Positions 14,601 through 26,600 of a stretch of 64,000 bases of DNA are shown one piece after another. Every line of letters begins with the position of its first letter. Position 1 is the stretch's first letter. The DNA lies in contig NC_092520.1 in the NCBI RefSeq assembly GCF_037038585.1, forward strand, positions 147,125,104-147,189,103, read 5' to 3'. The notes under the pieces were generated by a model. That model ran no database searches. It was not told the DNA's origin and saw nothing but the letters and a program-made list of their open reading frames with translations. The position numbers and the translations under genes are program-made. Source of the DNA: Patagioenas fasciata (taxonomy: Eukaryota; Chordata; Aves; Columbiformes; Columbidae).

Positions 14601-17600
14601 AACAGTGGCTGTTCAGGTCTCCGGCTGCAGGGAGTGCCAGAGCCTGCTGCTGCCAGAGGAGGGAGGCCAGCACTCTACTTGTGTGAGGTGTGAGCAGATG
14701 CAAGATCTGCTCGACATGGTTGTGAAATTCAAGGAGGAGGTTGGGACGCTGAGGTCCATCAGGGAGTGCGAAAGGGAGATCGACTGGTGGAGTAACACCC
14801 TGACGTGCCAGTCGGAAAGGCCCCAGGGAGGTACCCCTGAAAAGGAGATGGACCTCCTGCCCTCTCGGACAGAGGCGGGGGTCCTGAGACAGCCCCACCC
14901 TTGTTGCTGTCAGGCAGAGGTAGGGGACCTAAAAGAAGACAAGGGTTGGAAGCGTATTCCAGTTCAGCATCACGGGCAGCCCCCCTCCCTGCCTGCTTTG
15001 CCTCCCCAGGTGCCCCTCCATAATAGGTTTGAGGCCCTGGATCTTGAAGAAGAGGTAGGTGAGGAGGTGGTGCCAAGCCTGCCTACAAGATCACATAGGA
15101 AGAGGCAGTTGACTACACAACTTAAGACTGCCTCTGATAAGAAAGAAAGAAGGGTGATTGTAATAGGAAATTCCCTTCTGAAAGGAACAGAGGGCCCAAT
15201 ATGCAGGGTTGACCCTCATCTTAGGGAAGTCTGTAGTCTACCTGGAGGCCGGATCAGGGATATTGCTAGAGAGCTCCGCAGACTGGTGCACCAGACAGAC
15301 TACTACCCACCGCTGGTCTTCCAGACAGATGGGGAGGAAGCTGCTTCCCGTAGTCTGAGGGGAATGAAGAATGATTTCAAGGTCTTGGGAAGGATGGTGA
15401 AAGACTCAGGGGCTCAAGTGATCTTTTCTTCGCTCCTTCCCTCTTCAAGTGACAATGTGGGGTGGAATGGGAAAATTCAGTCTCTAAATGGTTGGCTCCA
15501 AGACTGGTGCTACAGGCAGGGCTTTGGTTTTTTTGATAATGGCTGGTTTTATAAGACCCCAGTCCGGACAGTGTTACATGGGAAAGGCTTATCTCGCAGG
15601 GGCAAAAGGATGCTGGGGCAGGAATTAGCTGGGCTCATTTGGAGAGCTTTAAACTAGGCTCGAAGGGGGATGGGGTTGTAGCTTGGCTTGTCCCAGTGGG
15701 GCAGCATTCTAAAACGGATGAGGACCGGGTGACCTCCTGTGCCCCTAGGGAGAAATTGGTGTGCTCTGCTCGCTCCCTGAAATGCCTGTACACCAATGCG
15801 CGCAGCATGGGGAAAAAGCAGGAGGAGTTAGAATCCTATGTTTGGTCAGGAGATTATGATCTGGTGGCAATTACAGAAACATGGTGGGACAGTTCACATG
15901 ACTGGAATGGGGTCATGGATGGCTACGCCCTTTTCAGGAAAGACAGGCCAGCCAGGCGTGGTGGTGGAGTTGCTCTCTATGTGAGAGAGCAACTGCAATA
16001 TACTAAATTCTGCCCAGGAGCAGATGAGGAACGAGTTGAGAGTGTATGGATCAGGATCAAGAAGCAGGCTGGCAGGGGTGATACTGTTGTAGGTGTCTAT
16101 TACAGGCCACCAGATCAGGGTGAGGAAGTTGATGAGACCTTCTATGCACAGCTGAGAGTGGCCTCACAGTCACAGGCCTGGGTTGTTGTGGGTGATTTTA
16201 ACTTCCCTGATGTTTGCTGGAAGGACCTTTCAGCCAGCCAGCCACAGTCCAGGAGGTTCCTCCAGTGCATTGATGATAACTTCCTCATGCAGATGGTGGA
16301 GGAGCCCACCAGGAGAGGTGCACTGCTGGATCTCATCCTCACTAACAAAGAGGGTCTGGTCGAAGCACTAAAGGTTGAGGGCTGCCTGGGTTGCAGTGCC
16401 CACGAGATGGTGGAGTTCAGCATCTTGTGTGGCAGGAACAGAATAGCAAGTAGAGTTGCAACCCTGGACTTCAGCAGGGCTAACTTCGGCCTTTTCAAGC
16501 AATTGCTGGGGGAAATCCCATGGGCAAGATTGCTTGAAGGAAAAGGGGCCCAAGAGAGCTGGATTGCATTCAGAGATTGCTTCTTCCATGCTCGGGATCA
16601 GAGCATCCCCACACGTAGGAAGTCGAAGAAGGGAGCCAGGAGGCCTGTGTGGTTGAATAGGGATCTGTTGGGTATGCTCAAGCAGAAGAGGAGAGTTTAC
16701 AGGTCATTGAAGCAGGGACTGGCCACTTGGGAGGAATATAAGGCTGCTGTTAGAGGATGTAGGAAGGCAGCTAGGATAGCCAAGGCCTCCTTAGAATTAC
16801 AGCTGGTGAGAGGGGTCAAGGACAGCAAGAAGAACTTTTTCAAATACATAGCAGATAAAACTAATACCAGAGGCAATGTAGGCCCACTGATGAATGGGGT
16901 GGGTGCCCTGGTGGCAGAAGATACAGCGAAGGCAGAATTACTGAATGCCGCCTTTGTCTCTGTCTACTCTGCTGGAGGCTGTCCTGGGGTGCCCTGTACC
17001 CCTGAGACCCCGGATGAAGCCAGGTCAATGGAGGAGTTTGCTTTAGTCGACGAGGACTGGGTTAGGGAGCAATTAAATAGTCTGAACATCCATAAATCCA
17101 TGGGTCCAGATGGGATGCTGAGGGAGCTGGCTGAAGTCATTGCTAGACCGCTCTCCATCATTTTTGCCAAGTCTTGGGAAATGGGAGAGGTGCCCGAAGG
17201 TTGGAGGAAAGCAAATGTCACTCCAGTCTTCAAAAAAATGTCAAGAAGGAGGACCTGGGTAATTATAGACCGGTCAGTCTCATCTCTGTCCCTGGGAAAG
17301 TAATGGAACAGCTTATCCTTGGTGTCATCTCAAGGCATATCAGGGATAAGAGGGTCGTTAGGGGCAGTCAGCATGGCTTTCCAAGGGTAAGTCATGCTTG
17401 ACCAACCTCATAGCCTTTTATGAGAATGTAACAAGGTGGATAGATGATGGCAGAGCGGTGGATGTGGTCTACCTTGACTTCAGTAAAGCCTTTGACACAG
17501 TCTCTCACAGCATCCTCACAGCTAAATTGAGGAGGTGTGGTCTGGACAATAGAGTAGTGAGGTGGGTTGCAAACTGGCTTAAAGAGAGAAGCCAGAGAGT

Positions 17601-20600
17601 GGTGGTCAATGGTGCGGAGTCCAGTTGGAGGCCAGTATCTAGTGGAGTGCCTCAGGGGTCAGTACTGGGGCCAATATTATTCAATATATTCATTAACGAT
17701 TTAGACGAGGGAATTGAGTGTACTATCAGCAAGTTTGCTGATGACACTAAGCTGGGAGGAGTGGCTGACACGCCAGAAGGCTGTGCTGCCATCCAGCGGG
17801 ACCTGGACAGCCTGGAGACTTGGGCGGGGAATAACCTGATGAAATTTAACAAGGGAAAGTGTAGAGTCCTGCATCTGGGCAGGAACAATCCCAAGTTCCA
17901 GTATAGGTTGGGAAATTACATATTAGAGAGCAGTGTAGGGAAAAGGGACCTGAGGGTCCTGGTGGACAACAGGATGACCATGAGCCAGCACTGTGCCCTT
18001 GTGGCCAGGAAGGCCAATGGTATCCTGGGGTGTATTACAAGGGGGGTGGTCAGTAGATCGAGAGAGGTCCTCCTTCCCCTCTACTCTGCCCTGGTGAGAC
18101 CCCATCTGGAATATTGTGTCCAGTTCTCGGCCCCTCCAGTCAAGAAGGACAGGGAACTGCTGGAGAGGGTCCAGCGTAGGGCAACAAAGATGATCAAGGG
18201 AGTGGAGCACCTCCCTTATGAAGGAAGGCTGAGGGAGCTGGGTCTCTTTAGTTTGAAGAAGAGGAGACTGAGGGGTGACCTTATTAATGTTTATAAATAT
18301 ATAAAGAGTGAGTGCCATGAGGATGGAGCCAGGCTCTTCTCAGTGGCAAACAATGATAGGACAAGGAGTAATGGGATCAAGCTGGAACACAAGAGGTTCC
18401 ACTTCAATTTGAGAAAAAACTTCTTCTCAGTGAGGGTGACAGAGCACTGGAACAGGCTGCCCAGGGAGGTTTCGGAGTCTCCTTCCCTGGAGACATTCAA
18501 AGCCCGCCTGGACACATTCATGTGCAACCTCACCTAGGCGCTCCTGCTCCAGCAGAGGGATTGGACTAGGTGATCTTTCGAGGTCCCTTCCAATCTCAAA
18601 CATACTGTGATACTGTGATACTATGATTACTACAATCATCTGCCACTCCAACACCTCCAAAGAAAGAACTGCACAACTTAATACATGTGAGTCCTCACAG
18701 ACGTGCAATTGTCCAACAAAGTTGTGAGATTCACTCCATATTGTTGGGCAAGCATGGAGAGGGGCCACAGTTCATCTTGTGGAGTTAATAAATATTAGTA
18801 CCACACTCCTACTTAAGGAAAATAAGATAGAAAAATCAAAGGCTCGGGGATTGCCTGAAAATCTGACAGAAGGATCAGCACAAGGCAGATTCTGTAATAC
18901 AGCCCTGCAACTGCTGTAGTGAGATTTTCAGAGCTGCTAAAGAACCGACACTTCCAAACTAGCTATTCAGGTATAATGTGCTTTGCAGGTATCTATCCCA
19001 GAACCTGTGAAACATCTTGTTCCCTCTGCTAGCTCTACATTGGATATCATGTATCTTGGTTCACTCTCAGATTTTGTTCATACTTACTTACCGAACTGGA
19101 GCTGTTTCATCTTTAAGAGCGTACCATTCATCTGGTAGAGCTTCATAAAGGCACCAGAGTGCCCAGTCAAATCCGTCTGCAGCTACTGAATACTGAATAA
19201 GCTCGAAGTCATCAAAACGAACATTGTCAAATACTGGTGATACTATAACAGTGCGATCTTCTTTTATTCGAGACAAAATAGGTTCTGCCCTACCAAAATT
19301 AAGAAATAGAGTCTATTAGAAACAGAGTCCATTCAGCTTTAAAAAGTGAAAATCTAATGAACAGTACTAAACTTTAGTTTGGAGAAGAGGAGACTGAGGG
19401 GTGACCTTATTAATGTTTATAAACATATAAAGGGTGAGTGCCGTGAGGATGGAGCCAGGCTCTTCTCAGTGGCAAACAATGATAGGACAAGGAGTAATGG
19501 GATCAAGCTGGAACACAAGAGGTTCCACTTCAATTTGAGAAAAAACTTCTTCTCAGTGAGGGTGACAGAGCACTGGAACAGGCTGCCCAGGGGGCTTGTG
19601 GAGTCTCCTTCCCTGGAGACATTCAAAGCCCGCCTGGACACATTCCTGTGCAACCTCACCTAGGCGTTCCTGCTCCAGCAAGGGAATTGGACTAGATGAT
19701 CTTTCGAGGTCCCTTCCAATCCCAAACATACTGTGATACTGTGATACTGTGAAACTTTACCCCCTGTTTCTAAAACTGGGTTAGCTAGTTTACTTAGGCC
19801 TCTACAAAAAGTTATATGTCAGTTTTGGAGTGTTAGTAGCCCAAATTACTAATGCCATGGATCAATTCTATCTTCCATTAGGCAACTCTTGCATTTTTAT
19901 TGTCACTAATCATGCTAACCATAAGTTTCACAGTTAACTTTCTGGGTTAATTGCTGCCTGGGTCTGCCTCCTGCAGGTTCTAGAAAGTCTTCACTCTCTG
20001 CATGAAGAGACAAGAAGGAAAGGAAAAGGAGGGGAAGGAGACCCTGAGAGGTGCCCTGGGATTGATCTTTCACCCTCTTTCCTCTGTGCTTGATGGTATG
20101 GCTGTTGTATGAGGGAAAGGGTGTGACCAGTCAATGAATACCTATGATGGAAGGAGGCTCAGAGAAGATAGGCAAGGACAACATGTTCATAAAGCTCAAA
20201 GAAGAATGTAGGGAGTGGCAAGGACAACATGCTCATAAAGTTCAGAGAAGAATGTAGGGAGTGACAACAGCTATCATAAAGGAAGCTGAACTTATCCCAA
20301 CACCAAGAGAACTGGAAAGTGGTGTTTGTGTTAGATAAATGGCAGTATCAGTTAAGTGGAGGAACTGCTTATGTACAAGGCCTTCCTAAAATAGTCAACA
20401 GAAACTATTATCATCCTGAGCCAGCTAGACCAACATGGGGGAAGTGTATAGGTGGCACAGCCCAACATAGAGTATGAAAACTGAACACCCAGTAAAATGA
20501 ATTTTGAAGAGAGTAATGTGCTTGAGTTGGATTCAACCCATGTGTTCCTTCCCAGCAACTAGGGATGTCCAGCATCTTGATGGTGAACATATACAGAATG

Positions 20601-23600
20601 GTAATGTGAATCATATTTGTATTACAGTTCAGTGGTATACTACAATTGCTATATTGTGCTTGTGTTGTGATTTCAGCATATTACTGTATCACTTTTCTAA
20701 ACCAAAACCTTGCGTAATGTCAAATATCTTCAAATGAGTAAAGTTTGAATGAAAATGTTAAACCTTCTCCATGTGGAATATCTAAAAGAACCTGCTCAGA
20801 GAGTATTGGACTCAAATAGAGGGAATCTTTCTGCTGAACCTCAATCACTGTTAAGCCTAGAGGAAGTGACTTTGTCTCTCCCTACATAGTCTTTGACAGC
20901 CCAACCTAGCCCATTGAGTCCTGAAAGCCATGACTAAAGGATTTCAGTTTTACTTTTAAGATGGTAACAGCTCCCAGAAAGCAAGACAAATAGACAATAG
21001 CCAGTGAATTCAACAACCCAGAGGAGAGAGAACTTAGAGATTTCACACAAAACGGTACCACAGACATCACTATCTAACAGAACATGAATACCCATCATCA
21101 TCCACTTGTTTGTCTCTCTTTGCAAAGAGTCCTATAGAACTATAGAACCTGCACTATTAAACTAGCAGGTAACAGTAAATAAACATGAGTCAAAACTGTA
21201 ATAAGAACCAAACCATTTTAAAATAATTTGGTATTATGGCTGCCTAACACACTTATAAAGGTCCAAAGTTGCTGGTGTGCAACTAAACAACCTGCATCAT
21301 TCTTACATTTTTTCACTGCATGAAGCAGTGAAATAAATATACAGAGAAGGTAGGTATTTATCTCTTCTTCTTCACTAAACAGCTTACTCTGCTACTTCTC
21401 TGCTTTGGTATTTATTTCAAACAATTGTATCCCTTTTCCTCTCAGAAATCAATGATTTTGTGTCAATTAACATGTGGCAAGTCAGAAAGAAGAATCACAT
21501 ATGGGACATCTGGCCCAGCTACCGAGTTATACTCCTTGCCCACCACCCTCTCCCCATGTCAGAAACTCTCCAGCCTTCATAGTCTTACCATTCCATGTTT
21601 ACTTCAATATGGGCATCTAAAATTGCAACAATATCTGCAGTTGATGCCTCCCAGCCAGAAATCCGAGCTTGTGTTAGGCCTTGTCTTTTCTGATGTCTGA
21701 TGATCTTCAGCAGTCCAGGATGCTTTGTATTGTAATTTTTGATGTGTGTTTCCAAAGGTTCTTTCAGATCATCTAAAACCACATTTTAATGATTAAAAAA
21801 AAAAAAAAAAAAATAATAATCAATATTAGGAAATAGAGAAGATCATGTAGGTAATGGCTTTCCAACTTCTCCTGACTCCAGATCAAAAATTGATTTCCTC
21901 TTTCTAACAGAACAGGTAAAATCATTCAGGTACTCATGAATTCAAGAGGTTTATTTTTTAAAACAGCTTCCATTCCAGGCATTCATTTGACTACCTAAAT
22001 TACCTTTACATATAACGTTATTGTGTGGCTTCTAAATTGTACAAAAATACATCAGCATGTAGAAACTTTAGACATGTGCCATAACAGCAACAAAATAGCT
22101 ATCTTAGTGCAGTGATTTCTGTATGTATCTTCACCATATGGAAATGAAAAGAGAAAATAAGCCCTGAAAATGTGAAATGCTTCTGTGAGAGCTGTAGGTA
22201 TGCTAACTTCCTCACCAAAGAACACAATAGTATCAGAGAAAAGGAATAGAAAGTTGGGATCTCTTAGTATCATTTTGGGAATTCACTTAAACTCTTGCTC
22301 TGCTCAAACTGACATGTTTTTCTAATAGCTACGATGCCTTGGCAACGGGAGAAATCCAGCAGAGCACCCTTAATATCAGGGGCAGGACTGTTTCTTATAG
22401 GTGATTTTACAATTGAGCTTTGTTCAGCTCAATTTTAAGAACAATGATGCACCAACTTCCTCCTCTAGGAGTATTTTCCACAACCCAAGATACTACTCTT
22501 CGAAGAGATATTTTAGACACCTACAGAGATAGTTTTCTTGGCATACTCTTAATTTGGTAGTGTACCTGATGAGCCAGTGATGATAAATACTCCCTCACTT
22601 CAATTTTTAACCTTTTCAAATACTTGCAAAGCATCATCCTGTTCCTTATTATATGCCTTTTTTTTTTTTTTCAGATTGTTAAGGTTTGGAGGTGTTTTTT
22701 TGGTTGGATGGTTGGGTTTTGTTTTGGTTGGGTTTTGTTTTGTTTTGTTTGTTTCCTGTACTCAATTTACTTCTTAATTTTGAGTGGTCTACTCTGGGTG
22801 CACTCAAAAGGCCACCAATAGTCATTTAGCACAAAAGAGGCATAAATTAGCAAGACTCCATGCCTTCTCTTCACTTACCATTTGAACTGTAATCATCTAC
22901 CAGGATGATTTCTTTCAATAAATGAGAAGGTGTTCGCTTAATTATACTAGTAATTGCACGTAAGATGGTTGACAGTGCTTCATTCAGAAATATAAGTACA
23001 ACACTGAGTCTCGGAAGGTCTTTTGGATATTTTTTCGTTATACAGCTGTAAAAGAAGAACAACTTTAGGACAGTTTCTAAAGAAACTCAGAGGGCAAGGT
23101 AGCTGCAAGAAGGCAGAATTAGGATGTTGGGCTTAAAACATCTAGTGAAAACCAGCATAAGAGTGATTAAAAAATATAATTATTCATTTCAGTTGTGTTA
23201 TGTATGTATATAAACCATTTGGGTAAAGTTAAAATTTCTGCTAAGACAATAAGGAAGAATAATTACTGTTTCTCAATCCAAAACGCTTATAATAATTTGA
23301 AATAAAGAATACAGTTGACTAAGCCAGGGGTGATTAACTTACAAGGTAGTGGACATGTGAGAGATTTGGCTTTTTGCATTTACAATGCAAATGGTTTTTG
23401 CATTTATGTGACAACAGCCAAACTTGACAGCAGACAAAAGCAAATTAGACAATAATGCTTTTGTACGTGCAATGAAGAAGAGCAAGGTAGGTTTAGCTAT
23501 ACTTAATTGCCATGGGAGAAGGATTCTCTTGGACAAAGAATCTCTTTAGAAGTTCTTTAAAAAGCTTCAAAAATCCTTTTTACAGAGTAAATCAGGCCTT

Positions 23601-26600
23601 GTGGAACACCATGCTACCCCAGAATAAATTGTTTCCACTATTGAAGTAAACCTGACTACCTCTGTACTTCCTGTTTACTGTAATTTTTTTTAAAGTATGT
23701 ATTTGGGATATTTATCAGCTCTGCTAATTAACATGCTGGCCATCAGGCAGATGGTGAGGATTGGGTCTTCTTCATTAGTGCTGAGCACTAACTCCCTCTA
23801 GGGAAGAGAAGAGAGTATAGCTGGATTATTGGACTGATCGTTCCCTCCCCTTAGAAACATTCTCAGGAAAGCAATACTCAGACTACCTGAGTTCTGTAGC
23901 TGCATAATGTAGCTCTCTGGGAGGCAAGCTCATGCTCCAAGTAGATCTCTATTGTGGCAATTGTGCATGAATTGAATGCATTTTTGTGGGAATTCCTCCA
24001 TTAGATTCATTATCCATTAGTTTGAGAGCCTGCGTGGATATCTGCAAAAGGCTGCCTGTGCAAATACATATTCACAGAGAGGCAAAAGAGCATCAGGCAC
24101 TGCAGCCACCCTTTGGCACCACACAGGCTAATCATGCACTTGCTCCAGCCACCTCTGCGGTGGCTGCTCCAAGCAGCTCTCTCCAAAACGATCCCACAGC
24201 AGAGTGGGGATCATTCAGCTTGGAGCTGCCTCGGGAGGATCTGTGACTGGATCACCACTTTATGCCCTCACACAACTCCACACCTGAGCACCCAAAGGTA
24301 TGCTGCACAAAAAGTCCCCCTAAGCTCACTCTGGAAGCTGCTATACAGCCCTCACACTACTTCAGACACTAGGAACTGAGAAACACGTGCTAACTGTCAT
24401 TATGTACCAGAGCTGAGGCTTGATCCAAGACCCAGAGGACAACTGCACTCAAGGGGAAAATATTACTGTCTGCCGTAGCTGGGACCAGCTCCATCCATGC
24501 AGTACAATAAGGAACCAGTTGCATAACCTGCTCTTTGCATGTTCCAGAGGGCTGCCCGTAAGTCAACTCCCCTTTTCCCAAGTACAATGTTGTTAATTCA
24601 CACCCAGTTTGCAATAAATTGTCTTATCATATTAACAGAAAAAAAAGTTGGCTTTTTTAACAGATACTGGTTCCTTATGAGGATTTGAATGATTACTTAT
24701 GCCAGCTCCCATAATACCACTGGTCTGCTTAGAAAACATTATCTATTGGCTTCAAGAACCAACTGAAAAATCCCTTAGGCTTCCTCTTATGAAGTGTAAT
24801 GCTTACCTACATCTTAATCCTTTAGATGCTTACCCCACTATATTTTTCAAGTAATTAATTCTCAGACTCTGATAACTTGAGATGGAAGCAGAGAGAAGTT
24901 AATTTCATGTCTTCTTGTGGATGTAGAGAGGGCTTATACTGTACCTGGGAGATCTGGTGTCTCTGATAGGTCGATCTAGAGGTAGCCGGTCACTGAGATA
25001 AACATTATACCCATATTTTATGAACAGATTCTGTGCAACAGTTTGCTCCTCTTCCCTTAAATCTCTACCCCAGCGTTTGAACAAAAATGAGTCTGGGTAG
25101 AGCAAACTGTGTACAATCTTCTTTTCCCCCTCTGCATTGTCAGCTTGGCGTACTTCAGTCTTGGAGTTATCTTGCAGCTTCAGATCATATTCTATTTGGT
25201 TTATATTTTCACGTAATGCTTCCACTGATTTTGCTGATTGAAAATAAGAAAAAGATTGACTATAACAGCAAGTGAAAACACTCTCCATCATCATAACTGA
25301 GCCAAATTCTCCTTATAAACTGCAGGTAAACCCTGACCTCTTGGAGTGTTGTTAGGTTCACAATATTGAGCCTGTGTGAGGTTGTTTAGGACATATTTTT
25401 ATTGAAGGTAAATACAAGAAATAAGCCCTTTGCATCATCTTTTGAAAACTTTATTGTCATTTTTGATTTCTGCTTTATCAAAAATCTTTGAACACGTAAA
25501 TACTAATCTCTCAAGGTCTTGTTAAGTTCACAATACTGGACTGTGTCTTACAAAAATGGCACAGAAAAACTTGTAGAGTTAAAGCCTACTAGAGTTAAAT
25601 TACTGTCTTGGTGAATGAGGGAAGAGGAATGGATGTTGTTTAAAGTCTGATACTTCCTCTCACAAAATCCTCACGCACAAGTTGAGGAAGTATGCACTAG
25701 GTAAGTGGATAGCAAGGGGGATTGAACTGTCAGGATCAGAAGGTTGTAATCAGTGGCACAAAGTCCAGATGAAGACCAGCCACTAGTGGAGTACCCCAAG
25801 GGTCAATACGGGTTCCAACACTGTTTTAATATAGAATCATAGAATCATTTTATTTGCAAGAGATCCTTAAGACCATAGAGTCCAACCATAACCTAAATCT
25901 AGCACTAGACCGTGTCCCTAAGAGCCTCATCTCTACATCTTCTAAACCCCTTCAGGGATGGTGACTTCACCATTTCCCTGGGCAGCCTGTTCCAGTGTTC
26001 ACAACCCTTTCTGTGAATAAGTTTTTCCTAATATCTAAGCTGAACCTTTCCTGGTGCAACTTGATGCCATTTCCTCTCATCCTATCACTTGCTACTTGGG
26101 AGAAGAGACCAACACCCTCCATGCTACAACCTTCTTTCAGGTATTTGCAAAGAGTGATGAGGTCCCCCCTCAGCCTCCTTTTCTCCAGGCTGAACAGCCC
26201 CAGTTTCCTCAGCCGCTCCTCATAAGACTTGTGTTCCAGATTCTTCACCAGCTTTGTTGCCCTCCTCTGAACTCTCTCCAGCACCTCAGTGTCTTTCTTG
26301 TAGTGAGAGGTCCAAAACTGAATAGACAATTCGAGGTGGGGCCTCACCAGTGTCAAATACAGAAGGACGATCACTTCCCTAGACCTGCTGGCTACACTAT
26401 TCTTGTTACCAATGACCTTGAAAATGGGACACAGTGCACCTTCATCATGTCTGCCTGTGGTACCAAAGTGTGAGTGGCTGACACACCAGAGAGTTCTGCT
26501 GCCATTCAGAAGGACCTCAAAAGTCTTAAGAAATGGGCCAACAGGAACCTCATGAAGTTCAACATAGGCAGGTGCAAAGTCCTGCACCTGGGGAGGAACA

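Larger units (their letters stand above)
14528..18627 (+). mobile_element. near full-length CR1 LINE retrotransposon
   Basis: A non-LTR retrotransposon of the CR1 clade, inserted antisense to GALNT8 in intron 5. It carries ORF1, then ORF2 (endonuclease and reverse transcriptase), then a short 3'UTR with the typical ending GGACTAGGTGATCTTTCGAG...CCTTCCAATC and a terminal tandem octamer of GATACTGT type. About 4.1 kb is near the length of complete CR1 elements; most genomic copies are 5'-truncated to a few hundred bases. The 5' boundary is approximate. No clear target-site duplication was found, which is common for CR1. Similarity to the tail at 19372-19752 suggests a fairly young subfamily. 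Confidence 0.93.
13519..19091. other. GALNT8 intron 5 (enlarged by a CR1)
   Basis: The largest GALNT8 intron at 5.6 kb. About 4.1 kb of it is the near full-length CR1 at 14528-18627. The remainder includes a probable decayed CR1 tail near 13810-13990. Confidence 0.9.
19290..21588. other. GALNT8 intron 4
   Basis: Contains the CR1 tail at 19372-19752 and a 46-bp tandem duplication at 20171-20285. The rest is unremarkable. Confidence 0.85.

Noticed and set aside
14464-14898. 144-residue minus-strand frame
   Set aside because: Antisense to CR1 ORF1; no protein family features.
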